Shown here: one piece after another, positions 48,701 through 62,094 of the stretch
How positions within the stretch are numbered: position 1 is the stretch's first letter
How the letters are laid out: each line of letters starts with the position of its first letter
Origin: Atrichornis clamosus
Lineage: Eukaryota; Chordata; Aves; Passeriformes; Menuridae
Direction: 5' to 3'
Length of the DNA: 64,000 bases
Assembly: GCA_013400975.1 (NCBI GenBank)
Contig: WBMZ01012213.1
Coordinates: forward strand, 248,001-312,000
Made by a program: the position numbers and the translations under genes
Notes under the pieces: generated by a model
Database searches by the model: none
What the model saw: the letters and a program-made list of their open reading frames with translations, nothing else
Told to the model about the DNA's origin: nothing

Positions 48701-49067
48701 CTATGCACTTATTTCCATATCTTCCCTTTCATTATACAAGATTTTCAACAAAGAATGGGACACCTATAGGGAGTTCTGATTTTCACTAGGTGCTGATCTA
48801 CTAGACTAATAGGCTTTGTCATAAACGTTTCAGAGCAGCACTCAAAATTCTCTGATCAGTCTTGAAAATCTTGAGAAATTTTTAAAATGTACTCATTAAA
48901 ATTTATGGTTATGACATAGTCAAACTGAAGAAAATACACATAGAGCAAACTGAAGATGTTAGTAGAAACTGTTAAAATAGTAAATTTCTAAATGGGTTTT
49001 TCTCATGCTTATTGTAACAGCATTTTGAGTGAACTAGTACTGATGCTTTTAAAACCCAACAGCCTAC
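42786..49067 (-). other. DOCK4 intron 1 segment
   Basis: AT-rich anonymous sequence. An A/C-rich tract is at 44096-44150. The portion at about 45780-46010 has a more even composition and could be conserved. No exon or transposon was recognised. Confidence 0.55.
44096..44150. repeat. A/C-rich low-complexity tract
   Basis: AAACAAACAAACCCACAAAA followed by CCCACAAACATG and an A-rich stretch. Confidence 0.8.
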
Positions 49068-49172
49068 AGTCCTGAGCAACGTGCCATAGCTGACCCTGCT
49101 TTGCGCAGAGCAATTGGACAAGATGATCTCCAGGTATCTTCCAGCCTTTGCTTTCCTATGATTCTGCGATCT
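49068..49172 (+). mobile_element. CR1 LINE 3'-end fragment
   Basis: CAGTCCTGAGCAACGTGCCA, GCTGACCCTGCTTTG, GGACAAGATGATCTCCAGGT and CTTCCAGCC...TCCTATGATTCTGCGATCTT match the last ~100 bp of CR1. It is antisense to DOCK4. The minus-strand open frame over it is an artefact of the repeat. Confidence 0.85.
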
Positions 49173-50956
49173 TTGAAGAAAGCACACCTAGAAGTCAGAA
49201 AGCTGTACACATCTGTACAGATGGGCTCCTTCTACCAAATTGTATACCCATTCAAAACCGGTCAAAAAAGAGATAAACATGAGTGACTTTGCTATGAGAG
49301 GAATGAATAATAGACATTGAAAGGAAATGGCAGGCCACAATTTTATTTAATCATGGCATAACAAGAATCCAGGTCAAAGCTACAGCATTCCGAGCATGGT
49401 GTCTCCTAAGGATACCATTCTTTGGATCCATGCAGAGCCACAGCTAGGGAAAGATGATCCCTGTCTGTTGACACAAGGTCTCTTAATCTTAAGTACTAAC
49501 CACACTAGAATGTACAGCTACCACAGGTTCAAAATTGGAACAAACCCAACTTTTAATAAAGGATAATTTTCATACAAACAGAACTGCTGCCCAGTCTCAG
49601 TTTTGGTTATCAGAAAAATTTCTTGACCAAAGAAAGCACGTGACTAAGTAACTTATAGAATAAGCATGAATTCTGCTACACTGCAGCAAAGGAAGCAAGA
49701 CAGTCCTGCAAGTTTTCTTCTTTTGTCCTTAAGAGGCTTGATATCCGAAGCATAAGTTAGAAGGATGCCACTACCAGCCACACTAATCAGTGCTCCTGGG
49801 TCTAGTGATGATACCAATAAACTTCATTCTCTCCTTTCCCTACACCTTCTGTACAGTTACACTTGGTCAGCAGCATTACTCCTCTGCTAAGTGTTTCAAA
49901 AGAACAGAAAACAAAGTAAGAAATAGAAAGGGAATATTCCTATTTTCTGTGGATGGGATATCATGGAGGCTTTTCCAAATCTACTGCACCTGAAGCATCC
50001 AACCAACCTACTGTTTTGAGAAGCTTTTCACAGAAAGCTCTTATTTTCTCTCTCTTACCACATTAAGGCAGAAAGGCAAAGGAGAACAAAAGCAAGTAGT
50101 CTGAACAAGTAACTAGAAGACAGTGGGAGCTTAATATTTTTTTATTGAAGTTAACATCAAACCCATTAGTTAAATGAATCTATTACTGCAGTATGATGCA
50201 CCTACATTTTATAAGTCTTTTTAGCACCAGCTTCCACTGCTTAGTAATGAGTGATAGCAAGTTTTGTTCAACCTAAGACAGCCTATGACTCCCTATACAG
50301 CCAATGACAATTACTAGTTTCCAGAATTCTTTAAGATCTTCCTAACAGTAAAAAAAGCTGCTTGTCTTACATCAACTGCTTAACAAGAGCCTAATTTAAA
50401 GCAATAACATTTGACAATCAGTGAATTCTGAGAACAAAGCATGTATGCTTTGAGACCCTTTTAAAGACTATTACCTTACTGAAAAAGAGCATACTGTAAG
50501 ACTCCAGTACTCCTTTTACACACACGTTTGAAAAATATTTTAAAAGCATCAGCTCTCCCATAAACATTTCTATAAATTCATTATAAGCTTCTATAAAATA
50601 CAACAACAAAACATTTCAGTCATGGCCTGTATCCTGTATATTCCTTCTGCTTTCTCAAACTGGTACCCATTTGCATTCCTTCAGTGTTTAAGTTGTTTGG
50701 AACAAGAAAGGCAAAATTTAAGAAGAAACAACTACTGTGGCAACACTACTTAAAACAATGTCGTGTTCTTCTACCTCCCTTTATCAAAATTCCTGTTGAC
50801 AGCTGAAGAGCGTAACTTTACATATGAAGATGCCACATGGATTTTTCAACTCTTGAGCTGTTATACCTTACTGCTTCTTCATACCAAAAGGCAGGGGGCA
50901 CTCTGGTCTGCTCTCTCTGGCCAGTCAGGTACACAGGAGCTGCTCCCCTCACAGAC

Positions 50957-50958
<2 letters not shown>

Positions 50959-50988
<30 letters not shown>
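50959..50988. repeat. (TAT)n microsatellite, 10 units
   Basis: An uninterrupted trinucleotide run TATTATTAT... of about 30 bp, which creates low-complexity Leu or Ile runs in spurious frames. It may be polymorphic in length. Confidence 0.97.
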
Positions 50989-50989
<1 letters not shown>

Positions 50990-51395
50990 GTAACCTTTCA
51001 CAACAGCTCACCGAGACTTCATGAAGGAGGCTCCCTGCTTCCTCCTAACAATAAATTCCTGCTCATCTGCTCTACATCAGCAATCTCAGTAAATTCCTCT
51101 AACCTCCTCTTTAATTATGCACGGAAAATGTAGTATTTTAATAGAATAAAAAAAGGTAAATTCTTACGCGCAGCAGTTGGAAGACATGCTCAAAACTCCA
51201 TTACATTGAGTACCACATGTAACCTAGCTGATGATATGCTAGAAAGTAATTTGAATTTTCAAATGCAAAAGAACAGTTATCTTTTGACAGAAAGAGGAAG
51301 TGAATATATCAGCTACAACTCTTTTTGGTACCTTTCATTAAATTCCATGCCTAAATATCTCAGATTGTTTGCATGCTTAGTGCTGAGGGCTCCTT

Positions 51396-51476
51396 AAAAA
51401 AACCCAAAACAAAACCAAACAAAAACAAAACAAACAAACAAACAAAAAACCACAACAAACAAGCACACAGAAAAAA
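51396..51476. repeat. A/C-rich low-complexity tract (AAAC)n
   Basis: AAAAAACCCAAAACAAAACC followed by repeated CAAACAAACAAACAAA, about 80 bp. Confidence 0.9.
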
Positions 51477-51959
51477 ATTATATTTCTAAGGGCCTGGAAC
51501 TAAACCTGTCAACAGGCTGCTCAAAAAACTGAGCTACAGTTCAATTAAATGGATTTTTCAGCTAATTTATTGCTATTTGGCATTTTGAGTCACAGGAAGA
51601 TAATCACATTTGTTTTCATGTACTACAAGGGAGGAACTGATCAGAAGAGTTGGGCAGAGGAGATGTCACACTATTAAAAAATTGCAAACACCATCTAATT
51701 TTTGTAGTTTGCCTGGAATGATTTCACAGACCTCTGCATGAATGCTACAGGCACTGATTTAATTCTGATTTAATGAAAAATCAAAAAAATCATAGAAAGG
51801 GCATAAAAAGGCTTGCACATGTTTTGCAGTGCCACTTTCACATTCATTTTTTCCACATCAATCAATTGCTGTCCTTTTCAACGCAACACCAAGCTAGTTC
51901 AAACACCCCATTCACTTACTACTCAATAGAAATAACATACCCCATAATTCACTACCATT

Positions 51960-52165
51960 GATCTGTTGTAGATTAAGTTAACAGTCATTATGCAATTAAT
52001 GGAAAAACAGATATATTAACACTGGGGTAGAGAGCAACGATGGCTTCTGATTGGACCTTTGATATAATTCAAAAGTTCTATAAATTAGAGTAATTTGTTA
52101 CGGAATTAGTGTATCTTCACTGGCTTTTAGGGCCATCAGTGCAGTTTTACATGAGAGATACTTTA
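51960..52165. promoter_or_regulatory. Candidate regulatory stretch with CCAAT and TCF/LEF motifs
   Basis: The stretch contains CTTCTGATTGGACCTTTGAT (52043-52062), which holds an inverted CCAAT box (TGATTGG) directly followed by a TCF/LEF-type CCTTTGAT. Around it are TTATGCAATTAATGG and CGGAATTAGTG. These motifs are seen; function and conservation are inferred. Confidence 0.22.
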
Positions 52166-53045
52166 GAAGCAGCAGAGGGTTTTGTTTACATTAATTATTT
52201 ACTTCCATAGTAATACAGTACATGATGCTTTCAATTATCAATTAGTGTTTGAAAAAAAAACAAACGAAAAACAACCAAAGCTTGCCATTCCAAGAACTAA
52301 GTCAAGAGCAGCAAAGTTGCTTTTGTGTAATTCTGCTGAGTTCTCCTTTAGATTTATTGCTCATGCATGGAAATATAAATATGTAAGGTGGGGGTTGCTC
52401 TTCACATTTTTGATCAGTGTTAATTACTCCCATGTGCTAGCATTGAGAGTGGCTGCAGCAATTAAATGATCACGACAGCAGCAGTAGCCTCTGGGGCCAT
52501 GGAAGCAATCTCCTTTCCTTGTTTTCCTCTTCTCCTTCCAGAAAGGAGACAGGTAAGAGGAGGGAAAAGCCCTTCACTCCCACTTCAAACAGGAGACATG
52601 ATTTTGTTCATATTGCTTTTTGCCCCCGGAGGAGTCCACAGCAAGGATAGCTCCAGACCCTACCCTATAAAATGAAAAGCTCTACTGGGAAGGCAAAATA
52701 AGACACAATCTGCAGAGCCAGAGAGTAAATGAATGAAAAATAGAAAAGGTAGTGAATATATGCAAACAAATGGAAGGGGTGGAAAAATGAGGGCAGTGGA
52801 GTCAAAGAATTTTCAATAGGTTTCAATAGGTTTTCAACACGGCATTGAATGGATATATCATATCCCANAAAAATCAAGAAGCCCCAAGTATAATCAAAAG
52901 TCATACTGAATACTCCTGACAGCACCCATCAATTTCTGAAGATCTGCAGATTTCCAAAGCACAACGACCACTCACAGGTCATGTGGTCACTGCAAGCCTC
53001 CTTTTCAAGTTTCCTCACCGCTCCATAGAAGTCTGGCTCAGTTAG

Positions 53046-53090
53046 CAAAACAAACAAACAAACAAACAAAAAAAAGAAAACCCAACCAAA
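53046..53090. repeat. (AAAC)n low-complexity tract
   Basis: AAAACAAACAAACAAACAAA followed by an A-rich run. Confidence 0.92.
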
Positions 53091-53147
53091 TCTGTAGTGT
53101 GTCAGAGTATCAAATACAAGAGAAATGCAGAAGTGTCACTAAGTTCT

Positions 53148-53190
53148 GAGAGAGAGAGAGAGAGAGAGAGACAGAGACAGAGAGGGAGAG
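53148..53190. repeat. (GA)n microsatellite
   Basis: A pure GA run (53148-53170) continues as a degenerate GACAGAGACAGAGAGGGAGA tail. It borders a GC-richer stretch (53190-53345). Confidence 0.96.
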
Positions 53191-56100
53191 GGGCTTGTGC
53201 CCTTGACAGGACAAGGTGCCCCCAGCACTCGACTCGGGGATGCACTGCGTTACCCCAGGGACAACTGAGCACCCTCTCTTTTCCCCACTGACCGTGATCA
53301 GACTGGCTGGGGAGCTAAGGCATCCTGCCTTTACCCCACAACTCTGGGAACCTTTCAATCCATAATTCATCTTTTACTCATACACAATACTATTAAATTT
53401 AAAAACTCAAACAAGAAATACCAACTTATTAAACATTTACACCTCAGGCAAAGAAAAAATGTAGATCACTTTATGGAAAGTAATCTAAAAATAGGAGATG
53501 AGAAGACGATTGGAAAGTATGTCTGTTATGCTCAATTACAATCAATGGATGATTTCCAGAAAATAAATTTATTATGAGTATCTAAACATTTCTTGAATGA
53601 TTCCTATATTGTAGAAGTTGCTTCAGCTTCTTTAAAGCAATAAATTACTTCAGGTTTTGGGGGCATTGTTGGCTTTTTTTTGAGGGTGGGAGTTTTTTGT
53701 TTGTGGGGGGTGTGGTGTTTACATTTAGCTACAGAAGAGCATGCAGTCTTTAGAGCTGCTATATATTAGTCAAAGTGTATTCTAGAATTCAACATCAGAA
53801 TGTTTTCTACTACAGCAGGAAGCACACAGGAGGAAGAAAAAAGCCTGTCCTCAAATCTGACTAAGAAGCTTGAAAGAACTTAACACAGCTGATTTCAACG
53901 TAAATAAAATATTTGTTGAATTGATACACTGAGTGTGTAACAGCACTATCAGTTCCCTGAAACTGATCTCATGTCTGATCTCTCTCTCAATTGCTTAGTG
54001 TCCAAAAATGGAAAAATTAATGGAAGCAGATTTGTTTTCTTCAAGGATTTATGGTTTTTTCCCACCTGATGCTAAAGAAATCCTCTATCTACACTGCTGT
54101 GCAAATCCACATTGACTGAAAAGCCTCATAAAGCTCAGGGCTCTTTACCCATATATACATTATATTAAGGAATACTGAGCATTACTTTAATAATGCAGTA
54201 GGAAGGGCAGCAAGCACATCTTCTACATTACTTCCATTTTCTCTAATTGGTCATGTTACAGGCATGTTTTTAAATATCTTGCAGAGTATAGTAATTAGGT
54301 GGCATTTATAGGTATTTTCCACACAGAACTTACAGGACTATACTAGATTTTCTTTTTCCTTTTAAAACACTGAATGAGGACTGAAAACATCAAGAAAGTT
54401 TTGTTTCCAGATATTTAATTGCAAACAGAACAGGTGAAAGTCACATCCAGTATGAGAAAGCTTTTATAGAATAATGCACACACACAGCGTGGGATCAAAG
54501 TAGAAGTAAACACATTAATGCAGAGTTCCCAGCTTACACACAATATTACAATGTATTGAAATGTGTGTGTACCCAATCTCCAAGTGCTGAACTACCATTA
54601 TCAGAATATTACTTCAGAAATTATTATTCCCTAAAGACTCTATCTAGAAGGTGAAATACATTTCAAGGATTTTATTCTACACCTCCAGACCTATGACCAA
54701 CAAAAAGTGGCAAAGCAGTTCATGTTAACGTATTAGTCTGGGATGCACAAAAGAAATTTAACATAAGAGCAACTTCTAATTCTAATTCTTTAAAACACGA
54801 GAGAGCTTCTCAAACACAGCAGCAGCTATGTGTGTTCCAGTGTCACAGTAAATATAAAAGAGACAAGAAGAGAGTGCAGCAGTCATGTTATAGCTAACCT
54901 ACTGCACCTGCACAGCTCAGGGTTGCATCTCCCTCTGCAACAGTAGACAAAAATAAAAGAAAAAAAAGAATCAGAGTAATGTTGATCTTCCCATTAGACT
55001 GGCAACCTAAAGGAGCAAACAAAATATGAAAGCCTTTAAAGAAGTCAGGGGGTAGTAGTTTAATTAAAAGCGGGGGGATTTAAAGACTAATTCAAAGAAT
55101 GCAATAGAATTATTTATACTACTGTGTTTTGCTTAGCAGGAAATACCCTTTTCCCATACGTGCATTTTTCTTCCTTTATATCAACACACCAAAAAAGAAG
55201 ATTTAGCATGTTGAATCAGAACAGTCTCCAAAGCAGGAGTGGAAATTAAGTTACAGGCAGAAGAAATTAAGTCTTAACAACTTTGATGCTATTCCAGCAT
55301 GAATAAATTCAACACTCAAGTTGTTCAACTCACACAAGTTGTTCAATTCAAATTCAACTCACACAAGTTGTTTAAATTACACGTGTGCATGTTTGTGTTT
55401 ATGGCAGCCAGATTAAGTTATGATGTCCAGTTTCAAACAAAGGTTTTATCTAGCATTTAAAGATGCTTTGGTCTATCCTCCTTATAATCCCGTCTAAGCA
55501 CAATTTACTTACTGCTGGCAATCAAGAGAACAAAACTGAAATGAGCCATAACTTAGGTTGCTCATTGCATTCGATGAAGCCATCTCGGTCATCAACACAA
55601 AATCTCTAGAACAGCAATGCAGCTGTTTAAAGCCAAGGTTCCACCTCTCAGTAATTACACCAAGTTCATTTTGTACTAAAATTGGAAACATTTTATTCAG
55701 TTTATACATCTGGAAGTGTTATATCAAGCATTAATGGAGTTCATAAGGGGAGGGTGTGCAGGGAGATGGAGAAGAAAAAAGTAAATTCTCCATGCTTCGT
55801 GAGAATTGAACTTGAAAGATGGGTGGAGGCTTAACAGAAAGAGACAACTAGGAAGATGAAAACAGTAAAAGCCAAGGACTGAGCATAACTAACAGACTGG
55901 TATGCATAAACAACTCAAAATTTTTAAATTTGCTTTGAACTAAACATTGTCACAAATGAGGACTCTGATGTTATTTAAGGAGAACTGATCATTTTTCCTC
56001 AGACTGATGTAACTGAAGTTGAAATTACTAGAGACAAAACAATAGTCTCAATTCTCATTAGCAGGCTTTGAACAGCTGAAAAGCTACAGAGAGCAATGTT

Positions 56101-58303
56101 GGAAATTGTTGATTGCAATTCTAATGACTATTTCAAGCAAAGGTGTGGGCAGGTATTAAAAGTCTTCTATGATAAAATTCAATATGCTGAAATAATAAGC
56201 AGGTTTTAATTCCTCTGCAATCTTTCTTTTAATAACTCAGAAACCTGTCCTCTGCTGCTAGCTCAACATTCTATAAACAATAATCATTGTTTTAACTTCA
56301 AAGAAGTTATAGCAACATATTACATTTATTACATAACATAAATTAGTTCCAACCATGCTGTTTAATCACCATTCACGTGATAATAATGTGACATCACAAC
56401 ATTTACATCAGCATTAACAGGTACCCCAATAATTCTGTTTCCTATGAGCTCTTGCAAGAGTTCAGATTTGTAAAAGTAAGCTCAGGTGCTTTCAAGAGAC
56501 AACCAGAAGCAGATTTGTCACATTTTAAACCATCCTGGCCAGATCTCAAAAGTCTTCAGCACATAAGAAACATAACCAGATAAAAACCCCACTGCTTTAT
56601 AGCAGTAGCTTTTGAAACTGTATTTATTTAAAATAATTTTGTTAATGTTACTAAAGGTTCTCTGGACTGAATTAAAGCAGTAAAGCTATTTAATAAAACA
56701 CATAAAATTCTAGGAAAGGATGAGATATCAAATCAGATGTCTGTATTTCCTAATACTAATTACACAAGCTATCTAGACAAGGATGCAAAGTAGAACCAAA
56801 CATTTTTTCCTTTTACAAGTACAGAGTACAAATTCAGATATACTCAAGTACAAATTCAGATCTAAAAAATGCCATAAAAAGAGATGAATCAAGTTTTAAG
56901 TTCTGATTTACTGAGGAAAACAGTAAAATAATTTACCATGAGCTGTCTGAACATGAAACACACACTAAGTACATGAGCTAATGAAGATAACACTGCATGC
57001 CTTCACAGAAATTCAACAAATTGCTACAGCCAGACTCCTAACTGTAACTAATAGCTAATTCAGCAGGATTTTTACATCAGCAACACGTGAAAGATAGCTA
57101 AAGCATGCAATCTGATGTTTTTAATGTTCCTTCTAGATGACATATACTGTTTTGCTTATTCATGTTCACAGTAGTGAAGTTCACAATAGGAACCAGACTA
57201 GAACAACAATTCAACAAGCAAATGAGATCCAGATGACTCTCAAAATGTTTCATAGTGGTTTATAATATGCCACAAGATTTGTTTTTCTGTGCATCATCAA
57301 ATCAGGGATGCAGCTACAGCAGTGATCAAAGAAAACAAGACCAATTATTAAAAGAATTAACATACTTTACCGGTATTTCTTTATTTATTTCCTCAAAATG
57401 TGAATAATGGCAATACAGCCACATATTTTACTGCCAACGAGAGAGTGGCATAAGTGTTATCTTAAAAAAGTTGGAATTATACCCAACATACTAAATCGAT
57501 TGCATCTTCATTGCTAACAAAGAATTGATGATGGTAGAGGCTAGTCCTCCAGCTCTCACATAATTGAGACAGGGAAAATATGCAAATACATATTGATGAG
57601 ACTGCAATTTGTCTTAGAAGAAACTGAAAAGCCTGTTTACTTAGAACTGTAGCTGAGAACTAGATTCTTTGAAAAAAATTACTATAATGGAAGAAGTGGC
57701 TTTACAGAGGCTGATTGCACTCATGAAGTTTCTTACCTGTTGAAAAAGAAAATCTTGTAGTGTCAAAAGCATACCTTCAAAATAAACAGAAGAAGCTGGT
57801 AAGTAAAAAAAAAAAAAGGACCACATCTAGTACAGCTCTATCACATGTACCTAAATCCTTGCAAAGCCATCTCTCACCAAAAAAAAGGCATTTTGCAGGG
57901 AACATAAAATAGAAACACAGACTAGTAGTTTTCCATGTTATCTACTTATGTTTCAAAGGTTGGAATTGCTGCTTTTCTCCCTCATTCACTTGCATTTCTG
58001 GTTTCTGTTCCATGTCAAAATTCAGCAAAGCCCGTAAGAGTACAAGTACTATTTAAGTGTTGTGCCAAATCACAGCTCTAAAAGCTGCAATTAAGGATGA
58101 AAGGTCAAGGGTACAATCCACACAACTTGCATAACTAACCATAAAAACCAGACATCCTTAGATGTTGAAATTCAATGAAATATGATTAAGCCTGTAGAAA
58201 GAAGAACTTGGTCTAAAATATGAGTGCTTGTGATAGTCTACAAAATGAAATACTTTGTGAGCCAAACAAGAAGTGGGATGGGAAAGCACAGAGAGAAGAG
58301 GCA

Positions 58304-58343
58304 AGAAAAAGAAAAAAAGAAAGAAAGAAAGAAAAAAGAAAAG
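58304..58343. repeat. (GAAA)n microsatellite
   Basis: AAGAAAAAGAAAAAAAGAAAG continues as GAAAGAAAGAAAAAAG. On the DOCK4 sense strand this is a U/C-rich tract. Confidence 0.95.
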
Positions 58344-61300
58344 CAGTGAATATGAATTGCTGGAGTAGGTGGAAAATCCTGAAAAGAATTATCTAACAAT
58401 GGCAGCAATTGGGAAGCAGTGGGGATGAAAGAACAGAGGTAGAGCCAGTGACTGTTTCTTAGAGGTTTTCTCTTGGTTTTGGTTGGGTTGGTTTGGTTTT
58501 TATTTTAAACAGTAAGCAACAAAAGATGGGGGGTTTTTAATATCTGATTGAAACTTATTGCCATAGCTGTTTATTAGGATGGCTATTTTATCATTGAGAT
58601 TTCAGTACATGGAGAATAACAGGACACAAGTGTTAGTTTAAAGTTTTAATTTATATTTTGCTCTGAATTCAACACTGGAATATAAAACAGGAAGCTTCTC
58701 AAGTCCAAATTCCATGGACATAGAGGGAAGCTCTAACAGATCCTTGTGGCAGAACAGCCATTTATAGAATTTACAGAAAGCAATTCTAATTCCCTCAGAT
58801 TTTAAGATAAGTACGAACAAGTCTTTTAAAGGAAAAACATCAGTAAACAAGCCAGAAAAAATAAGTTGAACAATTTAGGATTCACTAACTAAATAAGCAA
58901 GCTGAGACACTTATGATTTCAACTTTTTCTTCCTAAATTTTAGAAGAAAGCTGATAAAAAGACTAGCAAGTGTTTTCAAAGACACAGCTTTCAAGCTGGT
59001 AAGTCTCCCTGTAACAAAGCACTAATGTCAAGGGAGGCCAAGAGAGGAATGATCACAGGCCTGGATTAACAGTTGTATCACTTCCAGTACCAGCACGGAT
59101 CTGGAAAATTTACTACCCACTTTGAGTATAAAGCTGAGCTAGTTTTATGCAGAACCAGCTCAGGCGCATTAAGAACATAATCCTTGGGTTGTAACCGCAG
59201 CAGACTAGACGCTGCAGAATCCTGCAGTTCTCATGGTCCATCCAAGCACAGCCGAGGCTCGTGAACAAGGCTTCTGAGGCACACACGTTTCAGTACAGCT
59301 TCATTCGCCTGGGCACTGAGACAGGTCCTTGCTGTCCCTGTACACTTACTGCACCCAGGCAGAACCTGAGCACTGCAACTGTGATTTGTTTGATTTGAAA
59401 GTCATTTCAGGTCCCACGTGGTTAATGGTAGTGAATAAATCCTGTTAAACAAATATTGCAGAGTCACTAAAGTGTTCCTGTGCTATGTTCCTAGCATACC
59501 CCGGATCCTTACCTCTTTTGGGGTATACCTATTTTACTCACTCCAGTTAAAATAAACAGTTACAGAAACACATTTTCAGTCTGGACTCTTTACTTAAGGA
59601 GGAACAATACTATTTCAATGCAAGATTCAGGGTTAGTCTCCTGAAGGTGGCATCTTTCAGCTGAAGTCACAACTAATTAGCCCAAGCTATTTCACAGCCT
59701 GCCCCCAAGGTGTAACAATTACTGCCCTTCAGCAACCTCCGTGTCCAGACGGCCACGAGCTACAACACACTACCTGCCTGAAAGATGAAGTGAAGCAAGG
59801 AGTTTAAAGAGCAAACTTTAACATATTAGCAAATTGGGTTTGAGGGGTTTTTAATTGTTATTTACAATATGCTGTCAATAACTTCCTCAGACATTGAGAA
59901 AATGTGTGTCTTCATCAAGACGTGTTGGAGATTCATACTAGAGGTTTCAGCTAGAAAGAGAAAATTAATACGATTTGATTTTTCATATCCAGTATATTAA
60001 AAAAGTCTAAGAACTTTCCTTTTCAAGCTTCTTCTATCAGCTGTAGACATGAACATGTAAAGGAATTAGTGTCCAAAGAGCCTAGGCAGAATTAGATTCC
60101 ATTAGTCTATATCTGTATAAACATACTGTAACATCTGCTCCAGATTTACACATCAGCAAAGAAGATGATTATGCAAATAATGAGAATGTAAGTAATACAT
60201 ATACATTCAGGGAGATATTTCTCCAATAACTTTTACTCTTCTATTAAAACAGTCTACTTCAGAAAGGTACTACCACATAAAGCCACCAACTTAAGTATTC
60301 ATTATAACACAGTACATATATAAGCAGCTCAACAGTTAACCACACAGAACCAAGAGTCTGGATTTCTGAAAGCATAGAGAGCATCAGCTTTGAGAAAAAA
60401 AAGGTGGGTTTTCCACAATAAGTTTCTGCTTCTTGCATAATTCCAAATATTTATATGAGAAACAATAAATGGTAATAACTTTTGAGATGGCTCCCAATGT
60501 TGACAGAGCATTCTAGAATATTTAAAGCTAATACATCTACCAAGTACTACATTAATATTTCAAAGAAGGGGAAGGGACATCATGTACCCAGATTGATGGA
60601 AAGCTGATTCAGACAGAAATCTACATACTTGCAGTTACATGGTCGTTCTTGCAGGGTTCTGCATTTTAAAATACTTACCACAAATCTATATTTTACTTGA
60701 AAAAGAAAAAAAAAATTTTTGTTGGGGTTTTTTTTTTTTGTTGCATACTAGCTCAATTTCTTCAACCTCAAATAAGAGAGAGCTCTGCACAATAATTCAG
60801 GGACTGAATGCATGTAATGAGTATGAGGTGCACAATTCCCCACCTACAACTAGAAATCTACCTGAAGATTTTTAAAAATTGCTCCTTACAGTCCATCAAG
60901 TAAACTGGGTCACACACAACATCTTACACCAAAGCTTCTGTAACAGCCTGCTGGTTTTAGTGGAAGCATATTACACTTATCCTACATGGACTGTTTCAAA
61001 AATTCATTCTATTTTTGATTAGTCATTTTAACAGTATATATTTTAAGGTGTCTCACTCATATCATTTTAACTGCACACCATGCATTTAACCAAGTTTCTA
61101 AATTCACAGATGAAGTCCACAAAAGCCCTTAACAGTCTCCAGGTTCCTACAGTTAATAGGAGTGTGTTGATCAAACTGTTGAAACTTCTGCACCTAGACC
61201 TAAACCTGACAGGCATTCAGGTACTAGGGAGAAGAGGTCTCCTCTGCCCTCCCATGTGCTTGCTCTAAGTAGGCATGCTTTAACAATGTATAATTTCACT

Positions 61301-62094
61301 AACGAGACTGAACAAAAGTGCATGTGAAGCATATACAACTTTCTGGCTCTGCTCAAGAAAGGATATTCCAATTCTATTTCCAAATATGACTAACACAAAA
61401 GTATAAAATGTTGGCATTCATATCAAAATCTAGGACTTTCCTCATCTGCCTCTGCAAAAGACACTCAGCAGAGCCACTCGAGCCCAAGCACTCGCTCACA
61501 AGTGTGTTTGTTGTGTGTGGCCTGCTCACAGGCCTTCTTCCACAGGAAATCTGACCCTGAATGAATGACCTTTTCGATCAGCAAGAGGCCAAGTTTAATG
61601 ACACTCTAGACAGAATCTAAAGTCCAAATCCTATTTTAGGTGACTATAAGGGTACAGAATTTAACAGGTTTTCAAGTTGAGGACAGAGGGTGGGTGAATT
61701 CCTTCTCTTGGTGTTCAAAGTCTCACGTACGTTTCGGTGGAAGAGACACACAACTACAGACTGCTTGGGAAGGGCTGAGTTAAGAGCTTGGAGATGTTTA
61801 TATCTACATTAAATTGACTATATGGTGAGAAATATGTCACACTTGTTCAAGGTCTCCCTAAAATTATTACTTATTAAATCACATTAAGCAAGTTTTTTCA
61901 TAAAAATTGAAAAAGCTAGATGAGAAACACTAAGCAGTCAGAGTTTTACATCCATATACGCACTGACAGGCTCAATACCCAGATTTCACATCCAGAGCTG
62001 CTCTGTCTGCCCAGCAAGGTGTCCTAAAAAGCCCCAGCAGGAAATCTGTAGGATTTGTCAAGCAGTGGTTTAACGTACCACAGATAGTTGCTTA

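Larger units (their letters stand above)
49173..62094 (-). other. DOCK4 intron 1 segment
   Basis: About 12.9 kb of AT-rich intron with microsatellites (50959, 53148, 58304), A/C-rich tracts (51396, 53046) and one ambiguous base at 52868. Patches at 53190-53345 and 59030-59350 are richer in GC. No exon with DOCK4 exon 1 sequence was found, so the start codon lies beyond 64000. Confidence 0.55.

Noticed and set aside
52868..52868. Ambiguous base N
   Set aside because: A single uncalled base next to an A-run; a sequencing or assembly uncertainty, not a biological feature.
54100..54125. Minus-strand ATGTGGATTTGC near 54115 as DOCK4 exon 1 (Met-Trp-Ile...)
   Set aside because: It continues Cys-Thr-Ala, not the Pro-Thr-Glu-His-Glu-Lys-Tyr-Gly of DOCK4, and there is no CpG island around it. 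The match is three codons by chance.
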